Assembly: GCF_020164485.1 (NCBI RefSeq)
Contig: NZ_JAIQZA010000005.1
Coordinates: 62,001-126,000, forward strand
Length of the DNA: 64,000 nt
Source of the DNA: Salegentibacter tibetensis
GTDB taxonomy: Bacteria > Bacteroidota > Bacteroidia > Flavobacteriales > Flavobacteriaceae
Reading direction: 5' to 3'
Part shown: positions 17,739 to 26,274 of the stretch, in pieces
Position numbering within the stretch: position 1 is the first letter of the stretch
Layout: every line of letters starts with the position of its first letter
Position numbers and translations under genes: made by a program
The notes under the pieces: generated by a model
What the model was told of the DNA's origin: nothing
The model's database searches: none
What the model saw: the letters and a program-made list of their open reading frames with translations, nothing else

Positions 17739-18770
17739 TTATTTAACTGGGATATAAAGGTGGGTAATCCATTTTGCAGGATTGGCAACATTGTCTGGTG
17801 AAGTTAAGTGAACCTCAAAGTTTTTAGCGCCTTCTGCTATTTCAAGATCATTTGCTTCCATATAATTATAGGCAGTATCCCAGGCTTCCTTTAGGTTTTT
17901 GTAATCGCCCTTCAGGGTAGTTTTTAAAACTTTCTGGTTAGGCATAAATCCGGTTAAAATCTCACTTTGAGCCGGAGTAATGACCTCACTTGGTGTAAAG
18001 ATTCCAGCGGAAAAAATAGCCGTACCCGAGGCTTCATTCCATTCATTATAAAGAACAAATGGATTGCCATTTTTTTCAATCCCATTCTCATCCATATAAG
18101 TAGAAACATCTGCAAACATAGGTATCATTTTTTCGTCTACCTGGCTTATTTTGCTGGCGGTAGTGGTATACATATAATATCCGCCACCGTGCTGTATAAT
18201 TCCGTCTACGTTGATAGTGTATTTATCCATTTTGTTTAAAACAACGCTTTCCATATTATTGAGCCCTTTTTGAAACTTTGGGCGCATCATTTCAGTGATA
18301 CTTTCATCCTGAAAAGTAAAAGCCAGTTTTTCCATAAAACTTTGGTGGCCTTTCATCCCCCAGGTTACTTCAGTACCATTTTCAATTTCGTTGAATTCCC
18401 AGTAAACTTCACTGGTAGATTCACCAAATGGCGTTTTAAAGCTAATTTCCTGTTCTATTTTAGAATAAGGTTTAGCTGAAATAGTTCTTATTTCCCCATC
18501 GCCGGCACTGTCACTCTTCCAGGTATAAGATGCGCTATCACCGCTGGTTTTAGCTCCATATTCAATAATCATATCTTCATTTTCAGCGGACCAGGGTTCC
18601 CAGTTCTCCCAGTTTTTAAATTCATTTACTTCCTGGAACATCATTTCTACCGGAGCTGTAATTACTTTGGTTTCTTCAACCTGATAATCACCATCTTTTG
18701 TGGCGATATAAATAGAACCTGCAATTATCACTATTAATAGTAAAAAGAAAAGATATTTAAGAATTTTCAT
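17739..18770 (-). CDS. SRPBCC domain plus GyrI-like effector-binding domain protein
   Basis: 343 residues. An N-terminal hydrophobic segment (about 4-23) anchors or exports the protein. Residues 28-180 match the polyketide-cyclase/SRPBCC lipid-binding fold (VEETKVITAPVEMMFQEVNEFKNWENWEPWS, the usual first strand and WxxWxxWS). Residues 190-343 look like the GyrI-like/AraC effector-binding domain (IIQHGGGYYMYTTTA, GDYKNLKEAWDTAYNYMEAN). Such two-domain proteins are common in Flavobacteria; they probably bind a small hydrophobic ligand. Co-transcribed with crcB. Confidence 0.8.
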   Translation of the reverse strand: MKILKYLFFLLLIVIIAGSIYIATKDGDYQVEETKVITAPVEMMFQEVNEFKNWENWEPWSAENEDMIIEYGAKTSGDSASYTWKSDSAGDGEIRTISAKPYSKIEQEISFKTPFGESTSEVYWEFNEIENGTEVTWGMKGHQSFMEKLAFTFQDESITEMMRPKFQKGLNNMESVVLNKMDKYTINVDGIIQHGGGYYMYTTTASKISQVDEKMIPMFADVSTYMDENGIEKNGNPFVLYNEWNEASGTAIFSAGIFTPSEVITPAQSEILTGFMPNQKVLKTTLKGDYKNLKEAWDTAYNYMEANDLEIAEGAKNFEVHLTSPDNVANPAKWITHLYIPVK

Positions 18771-18826
18771 ATTGGGTGGTTTATAAGCGAAGATACTTAA
18801 TTTAACATTAGTTGTTAAAGGAGAAA

Positions 18827-19015
18827 TTATGGATTTAAAAAGCCTTTAAGTACGAATAGTAAACCTATAAAGGCCAGGAAAGCCAGGAGCACCCAAATAC
18901 TTCCCTTGTATTGTTTTTTGTGTAATAAAGTATCTTTTTTATAGCTAATAACGATAATTATTACAAAAGCGACTATAAATAAACCTGCAAAAATGAGTTG
19001 GCCGGTGCTAAACAT
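18827..19015 (-). CDS. Small two-helix membrane protein
   Basis: 62 residues with two hydrophobic helices (about 5-24 and 40-58) and a basic loop KKDTLLHKKQYKG between them. No family recognised. ATG start 56 bases before the SRPBCC start on the same strand direction, so it may be the first gene of that unit. Confidence 0.6.
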   Translation of the reverse strand: MFSTGQLIFAGLFIVAFVIIIVISYKKDTLLHKKQYKGSIWVLLAFLAFIGLLFVLKGFLNP

Positions 19016-19149
19016 TTTATTTACTTTTATGCAAAGTTAAGGTTTTAGGCTTACTATAATCGATTTTATTAAAATGAAACCAGTAAAATGCTTAACACAA
19101 AAAATCGAAAATTGCAGAGATCATAAGCTTGAGATAAATTTCTAAACAA

Positions 19150-19545
19150 ATGAAAAAAAGACTCGCTGCCGTAAAAGAATTTCATAAAACCTTTAGGTTG
19201 GGAATTGCTGAAAACCCCAGGGCTTCCCTGGGAGCTGAAAAAAACCGTTTACGCTTCGAATTGATGAAAGAGGAAAACGAAGAATATCTGGAAGCGGCAT
19301 CTAGTGGCGATCTTACCGAAGTGGCAGATGCGCTGGGCGATATGCTCTATGTTTTATGCGGAACCATTATTGAACATGGCCTGGAGCATAAAATTGAAGC
19401 CGTCTTTGATGAAATTCAGTATAGTAATATGAGTAAGCTTGATGAAAATGGAAATCCTATTTATAACGAAAATGGAAAGGTGATAAAAGGCCCCAATTAT
19501 TTTAGACCTAATATTGAAAAGGTTTTAAAAAGCAATGATTATTAA
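19150..19545 (+). CDS. MazG-like nucleoside triphosphate pyrophosphohydrolase
   Basis: 131 residues of the all-alpha NTP-PPase type. The metal-binding ExxE...ExxD pattern appears as RFELMKEENEEYLEA followed by LTEVADALGDMLYVLCG, which coordinate Mg2+ for hydrolysis of a (d)NTP to the monophosphate and pyrophosphate. The C-terminal part (MSKLDENGNPIYNENGKVIKGPNYFRPNI) is the extension seen in the HisE/MazG-like clade. Probably house-cleaning. Single gene; a 499-bp inverted-repeat element begins 6 bases after its stop. Confidence 0.88.
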   Translation: MKKRLAAVKEFHKTFRLGIAENPRASLGAEKNRLRFELMKEENEEYLEAASSGDLTEVADALGDMLYVLCGTIIEHGLEHKIEAVFDEIQYSNMSKLDENGNPIYNENGKVIKGPNYFRPNIEKVLKSNDY

Positions 19546-19551
19546 AATAGG

Positions 19552-20050
19552 AAAGAGGCTGTCTGAAAAAGTTTTTTAAATTGTCATTCTGAGACCCGTG
19601 ATAAAAAATTTTATCTAGCGTAGGAAAATGACGTTTCGAGCATAGCGAGTTTTAAACTCCGTGTGTGAGTGTAGCAAATCAGCAGCGTTAATAATTTTTG
19701 AAACCCTGGAAAAAATTTAGCTGCTGATTTGCGATTTTTTCTGCCTCCGACGACCAGAAGGGAGAGGAAGGCAGTTGCCAAAAAAACACCTCCACATAGG
19801 GCGCACTTTTTTGTTTCGTTTTACTTGTATCCGACGAACGCAGTGAGAGGAATACACGCAAAAAATGAAAAAGGAAACTTCCAAACCAGGTAAGTTGCTT
19901 TTTGAATTATAAAAAAACAAACCTAAATATCAGGGTTTTAAAAATACGTCAATGGTAATTCATTTCAGAATCTAAGATATTGATAATCAAAACATGTTAG
20001 AAGCTGAAAAAATCAGCTTGACGAAATTAGACTTTTAAGACAGCCTCTTT
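19552..20050. repeat. Composite inverted-repeat element, MITE-like
   Basis: Bounded by exact 13-base inverted repeats AAAGAGGCTGTCT (19552-19564) and AGACAGCCTCTTT (20038-20050). Inside are at least five further stem-loops: GTCATT/AATGAC (19583/19627), GTTT..AAAC around core CGAGCATAGCGAG (19633-19657), GCAAATCAGCAGC / GCTGCTGATTTGC (19674/19720), CTGCC/GGCAG (19741/19770) and GTATCC/GGAATAC around CGACGAACGCAGTGAG (19827-19855). No coding capacity for a transposase; the minus-strand frame inside is low-complexity and unsupported. GAGGCTGTCT-type ends resemble those of some insertion sequences, but no target duplication is evident at the borders. It may instead act as a long bidirectional terminator between the MazG-like gene and the convergent ilvE. 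Confidence 0.7.
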
Positions 20051-20070
20051 ATATTCTTAAAGAAATCAAT

Positions 20071-21138
20071 TTATTTTACCTGGTATCTCCAGTTGTGCTT
20101 GTCTTCTGCCTGGTTATATTGAATTTTCATAAGGCGGTCTTTAAAGGATTTTCCGTAGGAGTCTTCCATTTTTGGTAGCTCAAACTTCTCTCCTTTATAT
20201 CCAAATCCGGCGATAGGATTAATCACCGTTGCAGTACCTGAACCAAAAATCTCTTTTAGTTCGCCTTTTCTGGCAGCTTCAACAACCTCAGAAACTGGTA
20301 CTCTTCTAATTTCAACCTCAATATTAAGGTCTCTGGCAAGATCTATCACACTTTTTCGTGTTACCCCGTCTAAAATTCTATCGCTGGTAGGAGCGGTAAT
20401 AAGCTTGTCTCCAATTCTGAAGAAAATATTCATTGTTCCGGCTTCTTCTAGATAATCGTGCGTATTGGCATCGGTCCAGATTATTTGCTGGAAACCGGCT
20501 TCTTTTGCAAGATTGGTAGGATAAAATTGCGCTGCGTAATTTCCGGCAGCTTTGGCAGCACCAACACCACCATCGGCAGCACGGCTGTATTTTTCTGAAA
20601 ACTGAACCCTCACTTCGCCGCTGTAATAAGCCTGGGCGGGAGAGCAAATAATCATAAATTTATATTTGGTTGAAGGATTGGCAGAAACACACTCTTCGGT
20701 AGCAATTACAAACGGACGAATGTAAAGCGAGTTGCCAAAACCTTTTTTGATCCAGTCTTTTTCCAGTTTTAATAATTCTTCCAATCCGTTGAAGAAAAAT
20801 TCTTCAGGAAATTCTGGAATTGCCAACCTGGCGCTGGATTTATTGATTCGTTTATAATTTTCGTCGGGTCTAAAAAGCCAGATTTGGTCATCTTCATCTT
20901 TATAGGCTTTCATTCCTTCAAAAACGGCCTGCCCGTAATGAAATACTTTAGCCGAAGGATCCAATTGAATAGGTCCATAAGGCTTGATTTGAGGATTTTG
21001 CCATTGTCCATTTTCATAATCACACACAAACATATGATCGGTGAAAACTTCGCCAAAAACCAGATTGTCGAAATTTACTTCTTCAATTTTAGATTTTTGG
21101 ACTTTATTAATCTCGAGCTGGTCAGTATCGTATTTCAT
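20071..21138 (-). CDS. ilvE: Branched-chain amino acid aminotransferase
   Basis: 355 residues from the ATG at 21136-21138 (MKYDTDQLEINKVQ); two upstream in-frame ATGs add only seven residues. Fold-type IV PLP enzyme: FHYGQAVFEGMKAYK (about 74-88) and the catalytic-lysine region AAGNYAAQFYPTNLAKEAGF, where the PLP Lys is in FSEKYSRAADGGVGAAKAAGNYA and the preceding loop, then EEAGTMNIFF. It interconverts leucine, isoleucine and valine with their 2-oxoacids, cytoplasmic, feeding branched-chain acyl-CoA precursors used for the branched fatty acids of this group. Single gene. Confidence 0.95.
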   Translation of the reverse strand: MKYDTDQLEINKVQKSKIEEVNFDNLVFGEVFTDHMFVCDYENGQWQNPQIKPYGPIQLDPSAKVFHYGQAVFEGMKAYKDEDDQIWLFRPDENYKRINKSSARLAIPEFPEEFFFNGLEELLKLEKDWIKKGFGNSLYIRPFVIATEECVSANPSTKYKFMIICSPAQAYYSGEVRVQFSEKYSRAADGGVGAAKAAGNYAAQFYPTNLAKEAGFQQIIWTDANTHDYLEEAGTMNIFFRIGDKLITAPTSDRILDGVTRKSVIDLARDLNIEVEIRRVPVSEVVEAARKGELKEIFGSGTATVINPIAGFGYKGEKFELPKMEDSYGKSFKDRLMKIQYNQAEDKHNWRYQVK

Positions 21139-21200
21139 TATCATAAGTTTAGTTAACAAATTTACCTAAATTAAAACAGAATCAAAATCTAAAGTTTTGG

Positions 21201-21208
21201 TAAATTTG
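21201..21208 (+). promoter_or_regulatory. -7 box (TAAATTTG) for the DUF4920 gene
   Basis: TAAATTTG lies 34 bases before the ATG at 21242, in the divergent gap from ilvE; it supports the internal start over the upstream GTG-type frame opening at 21197, which would begin before the box. Confidence 0.5.
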
Positions 21209-21241
21209 TTTGCCGGCAAGTTTTTAACTAAAAATAAGAAA

Positions 21242-21748
21242 ATGAGAAAGATAGCGTCAATATTAGCCTTATCGCTAATTTTTATAGCCTGTAAAAACGA
21301 AAAATCCAATAATGAAGCAGAAGTTTTAGCCGAAGCAGATCCTGTTTCCTATAATTCGTTTGGAGCTGAAATAACGGTTGAAAATTCCTTAAATTCAGCT
21401 GAAGCGTTAGAGAAATTTGATTCGCTGAAACCTGGCGATACTTTAGAGCTTAAATTTGCTTCAAAAATCAACAGCGTTTGTAAAATGAAAGGTTGCTGGA
21501 TGATTTTGGAACTTCCGGAAGAAGAAGATATAAGGATTACCTTTAAGGATTATGGATTTTTTGTACCGAAAGACAGCGAAAACACCGAGGTGATCGTAGA
21601 AGGGAAGGCCTTTTTAAATGAAATGTCAGTTGAGGATCAAAAACATTATGCTGAAGATGAAGGAAAATCTAAAGCTGAAATAGCTGCGATTACTTCGCCT
21701 GAAATCACCAAAGCTTTTATCGCTAAGGGGGTACTTTTAAAAAAATAA
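21242..21748 (+). CDS. DUF4920 lipoprotein
   Basis: 168 residues from ATG 21242. MRKIASILALSLIFIAC is a lipoprotein signal peptide with lipobox IAC. The body contains KINSVCKMKGCWMILELPEE, the CxxxGCWM motif of DUF4920, then ITFKDYGFFVPKDS and the VEGKAFL strand. The paired cysteines suggest metal or redox chemistry, but the function is unknown. The frame extends 15 codons upstream; that version overlaps the promoter box and hides the signal. mnmD starts 1 base after the stop. Confidence 0.85.
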   Translation: MRKIASILALSLIFIACKNEKSNNEAEVLAEADPVSYNSFGAEITVENSLNSAEALEKFDSLKPGDTLELKFASKINSVCKMKGCWMILELPEEEDIRITFKDYGFFVPKDSENTEVIVEGKAFLNEMSVEDQKHYAEDEGKSKAEIAAITSPEITKAFIAKGVLLKK

Positions 21749-21749
21749 T

Positions 21750-22424
21750 TTGGAAAGGAAGATAATAAAAACCGGCGATGGCTCGGTAACCATTCATTTG
21801 AGCGAGTGGGATGAGCAATATCATTCTAAGCACGGTGCGATACAGGAAGCCCGGCACGTTTTTATAAAAATGGGGCTGGAATATTGGGTGGGGCTAAATA
21901 AAGGAAAGGAGCTTGCTATTCTGGAAATAGGATTTGGTACCGGCCTTAATGCTTTCATCACTTTTCTTGAGTCTAAAAAAAATCAGCTTGATATAAATTA
22001 TACAGGGGTAGAGGCATACCCGGTTTCTGAAAATGAAATAAGGGAATTGAATTATGCCGAAATGCTTTCAGCAGAAAATCAGGTAAATTCTTTTCATAAA
22101 ATGCACGAAATTACCTGGGATGCACCCGTAGGTATTTCTGAAAATTTTCAGCTTGTAAAACAACAAAAACGCTTTGAACAAATTGAAGATGTCAATAAAT
22201 ACGATCTGGTGTTTTTTGATGCTTTTGGAGCCAGGGTTCAACCCGAACTTTGGACAGAAGAAATCTTCAATAAAATGTTTTCCGCGATGAAAAGCAAGGC
22301 CGTTTTGGTAACTTATTCGGCAAAGGGGAGTGTAAGAAGAGCTATGCAAACGGCAGGTTTTATGGTTGAACGGTTGCCAGGCCCTCCTGGAAAACGGGAA
22401 ATGTTAAGAGCATTTAAAAAGTAG
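21750..22424 (+). CDS. mnmD: tRNA (5-methylaminomethyl-2-thiouridine34) methyltransferase
   Basis: 224 residues matching the stand-alone MnmD (the methyltransferase half of MnmC). It methylates nm5s2U34 of tRNAs for Lys, Glu and Gln with SAM; two tRNA-Glu genes with a TTC anticodon lie in this window. The family opening ERKIIKTGDGSVTIHL forces a TTG start at 21750, directly after the preceding stop. SAM-binding: ILEIGFGTGLNAFIT (motif I, about 53-67), FDAFGARVQPELWTEE and LVTYSAKGSVRRAM further on, with GPPGKREMLRA at the end. Coupled to the DUF4920 gene. Confidence 0.93.
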   Translation: MERKIIKTGDGSVTIHLSEWDEQYHSKHGAIQEARHVFIKMGLEYWVGLNKGKELAILEIGFGTGLNAFITFLESKKNQLDINYTGVEAYPVSENEIRELNYAEMLSAENQVNSFHKMHEITWDAPVGISENFQLVKQQKRFEQIEDVNKYDLVFFDAFGARVQPELWTEEIFNKMFSAMKSKAVLVTYSAKGSVRRAMQTAGFMVERLPGPPGKREMLRAFKK

Positions 22425-22494
22425 CCGGTTTTGCTGTTAAATCAGTAATAATATTTAGTAGGGGTTTATTCTTGTTGCTATCTTGTAAAGAAAA

Positions 22495-23397
22495 ATGCGA
22501 GTATTAATCACAGGAGCTACCGGTTTAATTGGATCTAAAATCAGCCAGTTATGTCAGGAAAAGGGGATGGAGATATATTACCTTTCAACCAGCAAAGATA
22601 AACTGGAAAATGAAACAAATTACAAGGGGTTTTACTGGAATCCTGATGAGAATGAAATTGATAGCAGGGCGTTAGATGGTGTTGATGCCATTATAAATCT
22701 TGTGGGCGCCAGTATTGCCGAACGATGGACACCCGAACAAAAAGAGAAGATCCTTAAAAGCCGTACCGACACGGCAAATTTACTTTATACATGTTTACAG
22801 GAAAATGTGCACCAGGTAAAACACCTGGTTTCAGCCAGTGCTATAGGCGTATACCCGAGTTCTCTTGAGAAATTATATACTGAAGAAGACCAGGCAGTAG
22901 ATGATTCCTTTGTAGGAGAAGTGGTGGTTAAATGGGAGGAAGCCGTAGATAATTTTAAAGATCTGGGAATTGAGGTCGCTAAAATTAGAATTGGATTGGT
23001 ACTTGCCGAAAAAGGCGGAATGCTTCAGAAGCTTAAAGAGCCGGTGAATTTTAATGTAGGTTCGCCGCTTGGTAGTGGGAAACAATGGCAATCCTGGATT
23101 CATATAGACGACATTAGCGGCATATTTTTGTTCGCACTAGAAAACGAGCTTAACGGCGTTTACAATGCCGTGGCACCAAACCCGGTTACCAATAAAGAAT
23201 TGGTGAATGAAGTGGCGTCCCAAATGGGAAAACCGGTGTGGTTACCTAATGTGCCTAAAGTAGCCCTTAAACTTGTGTTAGGGGAGATGGCGCACCTCGT
23301 TTTATCCAGCCAATTGGTGAGCAGCGATAAAATAGAACAGGAAGGCTACTCTTTTCATTATGTAAACCTTGCAAAGGCCCTGGAAGATTTGATATAG
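22495..23397 (+). CDS. TIGR01777-type NAD(P)-binding epimerase family protein
   Basis: 300 residues of the extended SDR fold. LITGATGLIGSKI (4-16) is the nucleotide-binding GxxGxxG segment; AIINLVGASIAERW, VSASAIGVYPSS and the final LAHLVLSSQLVSSDKI are hallmarks of the TIGR01777/SDR39U1 family (E. coli YfcH). The enzyme activity is unknown. ATG start; followed by a palindromic terminator, so monocistronic. Confidence 0.92.
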   Translation: MRVLITGATGLIGSKISQLCQEKGMEIYYLSTSKDKLENETNYKGFYWNPDENEIDSRALDGVDAIINLVGASIAERWTPEQKEKILKSRTDTANLLYTCLQENVHQVKHLVSASAIGVYPSSLEKLYTEEDQAVDDSFVGEVVVKWEEAVDNFKDLGIEVAKIRIGLVLAEKGGMLQKLKEPVNFNVGSPLGSGKQWQSWIHIDDISGIFLFALENELNGVYNAVAPNPVTNKELVNEVASQMGKPVWLPNVPKVALKLVLGEMAHLVLSSQLVSSDKIEQEGYSFHYVNLAKALEDLI

Positions 23398-23420
23398 TAT
23401 TTCAAGACATAAAAGCATAA

Positions 23421-23454
23421 AAAAGGCTGCCAAAATTTTGGCAGCCTTTTTTAA
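23421..23454. terminator. Bidirectional terminator between convergent genes
   Basis: Perfect 30-base palindrome, arms AAAAGGCTGCCAAAA / TTTTGGCAGCCTTTT, followed by TTAATAA. It lies between the convergent SDR and YceI genes. Confidence 0.85.
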
Positions 23455-23475
23455 TAATCAAAATTATAAATCGTC

Positions 23476-24144
23476 TTAAGCTTTAGTAGCTTTTAGGTTG
23501 ATTTTTAGAGTAACATCGTCACTTACAAAGTTATCTCCAAGTCCGTCAAAAACAGATTTAGAACCAAAATTCACATTCCAGTTTGTTCTGTCTATAGTGA
23601 ATTCTTCACTGGTAATTTCAATACTGTCATCAGATTGGTTAATGTTAACAGGGAAAGTAATGTTTTTAGTTTCCTCTTTAATAGTAAGGTTACCAGATAA
23701 CATTTTTTGACCGTTTTCTTCAGTAATATCAGTTACTTCAAAAGTAGCTTCAGGATATTGAGTAGCGTTAAAGAAATCACCTTCTTTACCTTCTACGGTT
23801 CCCATTAAGTGAGCTTCAAGATCTCTTTTGTCATCTCCTTCAAGATCGGTCACGTTAATAGATTGCATATCAATTACGAAATTTCCACTTTCAATAATGC
23901 TATCGTTAGCGCTAAAAGTACCTTTAGTAAGTTTTATTGTCCCGGTATGCTTTCCGGTTGGTTTACTTCCTTCCCACTCAATAGTAGAAGCCGATGTATC
24001 TACCTTAAACTCCATAGCTTCTGCCTGAGCAGTTGCTGCGTCTTTAGCTTCTGAAGTTTCTGCTTTATTTTTATCGTTCTTACATCCTACAACCGCAGTT
24101 AAAAAAGCTGCAATCACAAAAGTGCTTAATATTGATTTTCTCAT
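23476..24144 (-). CDS. YceI family lipoprotein
   Basis: 222 residues. MRKSILSTFVIAAFLTAVVGC is a lipoprotein signal with lipobox VGC. After a Glu/Ala-rich linker, FKVDTSASTIEWEGSKPTGKHTGTIKL is the first pair of strands of the YceI lipocalin-like barrel, which binds isoprenoid-type lipids in known structures, and DLEAHLMGTVEGKEGDFFNATQYPEATFEV is the typical DFF.Y.EA core. It continues to FTIDRTNWNVNFGSKS. Envelope; single gene, convergent with the SDR gene. Confidence 0.92.
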   Translation of the reverse strand: MRKSILSTFVIAAFLTAVVGCKNDKNKAETSEAKDAATAQAEAMEFKVDTSASTIEWEGSKPTGKHTGTIKLTKGTFSANDSIIESGNFVIDMQSINVTDLEGDDKRDLEAHLMGTVEGKEGDFFNATQYPEATFEVTDITEENGQKMLSGNLTIKEETKNITFPVNINQSDDSIEITSEEFTIDRTNWNVNFGSKSVFDGLGDNFVSDDVTLKINLKATKA

Positions 24145-24299
24145 TTTTGTTAAATTTTAATTTATTTAGTTTGCAAAATTACGCAAAGTTAAATTACGTA
24201 AATGCTAAATGTTTACTAAATATTATGAGTGACATTTTGACATCGAATCATTATTGGCAATGATTTTGACCCGTTCAGGCTGTATTAAAATGCATAAAA

Positions 24300-24893
24300 A
24301 TGAGCAAGAAGAAAAAAGATATAAGCGAAGAGCAAAAAGACCAACCTGTAAAAGATCAGGTTGAAGATATTTTAGATGAAGCTATAGACGAGGTGGAAAA
24401 AGAAAAGGAGGAAAGTAAAAGTGAAGAGAATGGAGCTGAACTTACTGAAGATGAAAAGCTGAAAGAAGATATTCAAAAGGAAAAAGATAAGTTTCTGCGC
24501 CTATTTGCTGAGTTCGAAAATTATAAAAGAAGAACTTCAAAAGAGCGTTTAGAGCTGTTTAAAACTGCCAACCAGGAAGTAATGACAGCCATGTTGCCAG
24601 TTTTAGACGATTTTGACAGGGCATTAAAAGAAATTCGCAAATCTGGAGATGAAAATTTAGTCCACGGTGTTGAGCTTATACATAATAAATTTAAAGAAAC
24701 GCTTAACAGCAAAGGCCTGGAAGCAATGAATGTGAAAGAAGGTGACGCCTTTGATTCTGAAATTCATGAGGCTATTACCCAAATTCCTGCACCTAAAGAT
24801 AAGCTTAAAGGCAAGATAGTTGATGTAGTTGAGCGAGGTTATAAACTGGGGGAACGTATTATTAGGTTTCCTAAAGTAGTAACCGGCAAATAA
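24300..24893 (+). CDS. grpE: Nucleotide exchange factor GrpE
   Basis: 197 residues. A strongly acidic, low-complexity N-terminus (about 1-65) is followed by the coiled-coil LFAEFENYKRRTSKERLELF (about 71-90) and the C-terminal beta domain with GDAFDSEIHEAITQIPA and VVERGYKLGERIIRFPKVVT. It releases ADP from DnaK. Thirty bases separate it from dnaJ, so they form the grpE-dnaJ heat-shock unit; dnaK is not in the window. Confidence 0.95.
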   Translation: MSKKKKDISEEQKDQPVKDQVEDILDEAIDEVEKEKEESKSEENGAELTEDEKLKEDIQKEKDKFLRLFAEFENYKRRTSKERLELFKTANQEVMTAMLPVLDDFDRALKEIRKSGDENLVHGVELIHNKFKETLNSKGLEAMNVKEGDAFDSEIHEAITQIPAPKDKLKGKIVDVVERGYKLGERIIRFPKVVTGK

Positions 24894-24923
24894 AAGCTTT
24901 TTTAGAATTCGCAAAACGAGACC

Positions 24924-26057
24924 ATGAAAGAAGATTATTACGACATATTAGGCATAAGTAAAGGCGCTTCAACCGCCGAGATAAAAAAGGCGTACCGAAA
25001 AATGGCCATTAAGTACCACCCAGATAAGAACCCGGGAGATACTGAGGCTGAAGAAAAGTTTAAAAAATCGGCGGAAGCTTACGAAGTACTTAGCAATGAA
25101 GACAAACGAGCCCGTTACGACAGGTTTGGCCACCAGGCATTTGAAGGTGGCGCCGGTGGTGGCGGTGGCTTCGGCGGAATGGATATGGACGATATATTCA
25201 GCCAGTTTGGAGACATCTTTGGCGGAGGTGGCTTCAGCGGTGGCGGAGGCTTCTCTGGTTTTGGTGGCGGTTTTGGCGGTGGCCAAAGACGCGCAAAAGG
25301 AAGTAACCTTAGAATTAGGGTGAGTCTTACTTTAGAAGAAATTGCCAATGGTGCCGAGAAAAAGATAAAAGTAAAAAGGAAGGTTCAGGCGCCCGGGACT
25401 ACTTATAAAACCTGTACTACCTGTAAGGGAACCGGCCAGGTAACCAGAGTAACCAATACAATTTTAGGTAGAATGCAAACTGCATCTCCCTGTACGGCCT
25501 GCAGCGGTTCTGGCCAGATCATAGACCAGAGACCACCTGAGGCAGATGCCCATGGTTTGGTGCAAAAAGAAGAAACGGTTTCTATTAAAATTCCTTCGGG
25601 AGTTGAAGATGGAATGCAGCTAAAAGTTGCCGGAAAAGGGAACGATGCACCCGGAAATGGAGTGCCTGGAGATTTATTGGTAGCCATAGAAGAGAAGGAG
25701 CACCACAGCTTGCAACGAGAAGGAGATAACCTGCATTACGATTTGTATATCAGTTTATCTGAAGCTGTATTAGGTTCTTCAAGAGAAATAGATACCGTTA
25801 CCGGAAAAGTAAGAATTAAGGTAGAAGAAGGAGTACAATCTGGAAAGATCCTTAGGCTTAGAGGAAAAGGAATTGGTAATCTTAATGGTTATGGAAAAGG
25901 AGATTTACTGGTTCATGTAAATGTTTGGACCCCAAAAACACTAAATAAAGAACAACGCGATTTCTTTGAAAGAATGGCTGAAGACGAGAACTTCCAGCCG
26001 AATCCGGAGAAAAGTGATAAGTCATTCTTTGAAAAAGTTAAAGATATGTTTTCTTAG
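24924..26057 (+). CDS. dnaJ: Chaperone DnaJ with single-zinc-site cysteine domain
   Basis: 377 residues. J-domain 1-70 with HPD at 32-34; a Gly/Phe-rich linker (75-120); then a shortened cysteine-rich domain with only two CxxCxGxG motifs, CTTCKGTG (164-171) and CTACSGSG (190-197), where classical DnaJ has four. The two present correspond to motifs 2 and 3, which form zinc centre II; motifs 1 and 4 (centre I) are absent, replaced by short sequence. The C-terminal substrate-binding domain ([21 protein letters not shown]-like, [13 protein letters not shown]) is intact. It stimulates DnaK ATPase. The reduced finger is the flavobacterial type and not a lesion, since the reading frame is uninterrupted. 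Confidence 0.95.
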   Translation: MKEDYYDILGISKGASTAEIKKAYRKMAIKYHPDKNPGDTEAEEKFKKSAEAYEVLSNEDKRARYDRFGHQAFEGGAGGGGGFGGMDMDDIFSQFGDIFGGGGFSGGGGFSGFGGGFGGGQRRAKGSNLRIRVSLTLEEIANGAEKKIKVKRKVQAPGTTYKTCTTCKGTGQVTRVTNTILGRMQTASPCTACSGSGQIIDQRPPEADAHGLVQKEETVSIKIPSGVEDGMQLKVAGKGNDAPGNGVPGDLLVAIEEKEHHSLQREGDNLHYDLYISLSEAVLGSSREIDTVTGKVRIKVEEGVQSGKILRLRGKGIGNLNGYGKGDLLVHVNVWTPKTLNKEQRDFFERMAEDENFQPNPEKSDKSFFEKVKDMFS

Positions 26058-26142
26058 AACCCCAGTTTTAAGAAAAAATTTATATATTTGGTTATCACTA
26101 AGTCTTTTAGTGACAATTTTTCTTTTTCATAGCAATTTTTTT

Positions 26143-26178
26143 CCCATCCTTAATTTATTAAGGGTGGGTTTTGTTTTT
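26143..26178 (+). terminator. Terminator after dnaJ
   Basis: Arms CCCATCCTTAA and TTAAGGGTGGG (one bulged base) followed by TTTTGTTTTT. A smaller hairpin CACTAA/TTAGTG lies just upstream at 26096-26113. Confidence 0.75.
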
Positions 26179-26274
26179 AACAGGATGGTTAAATCTATTA
26201 TAAACTTTTTTAAAATAAGCTGTCCTATAGTTGATTATGTGATAAATTACTGAAAATCAACTAAATAAATTATT

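Noticed and set aside
19717-19920. Minus-strand 67-codon frame inside the 499-bp element
   Set aside because: Arg/Lys-rich, low complexity, made of hairpin sequence, no family signal.
25115-25348. Proline-rich frame antisense to the DnaJ Gly-rich linker
   Set aside because: Pro-rich composition is the mirror of Gly codons; no start context.
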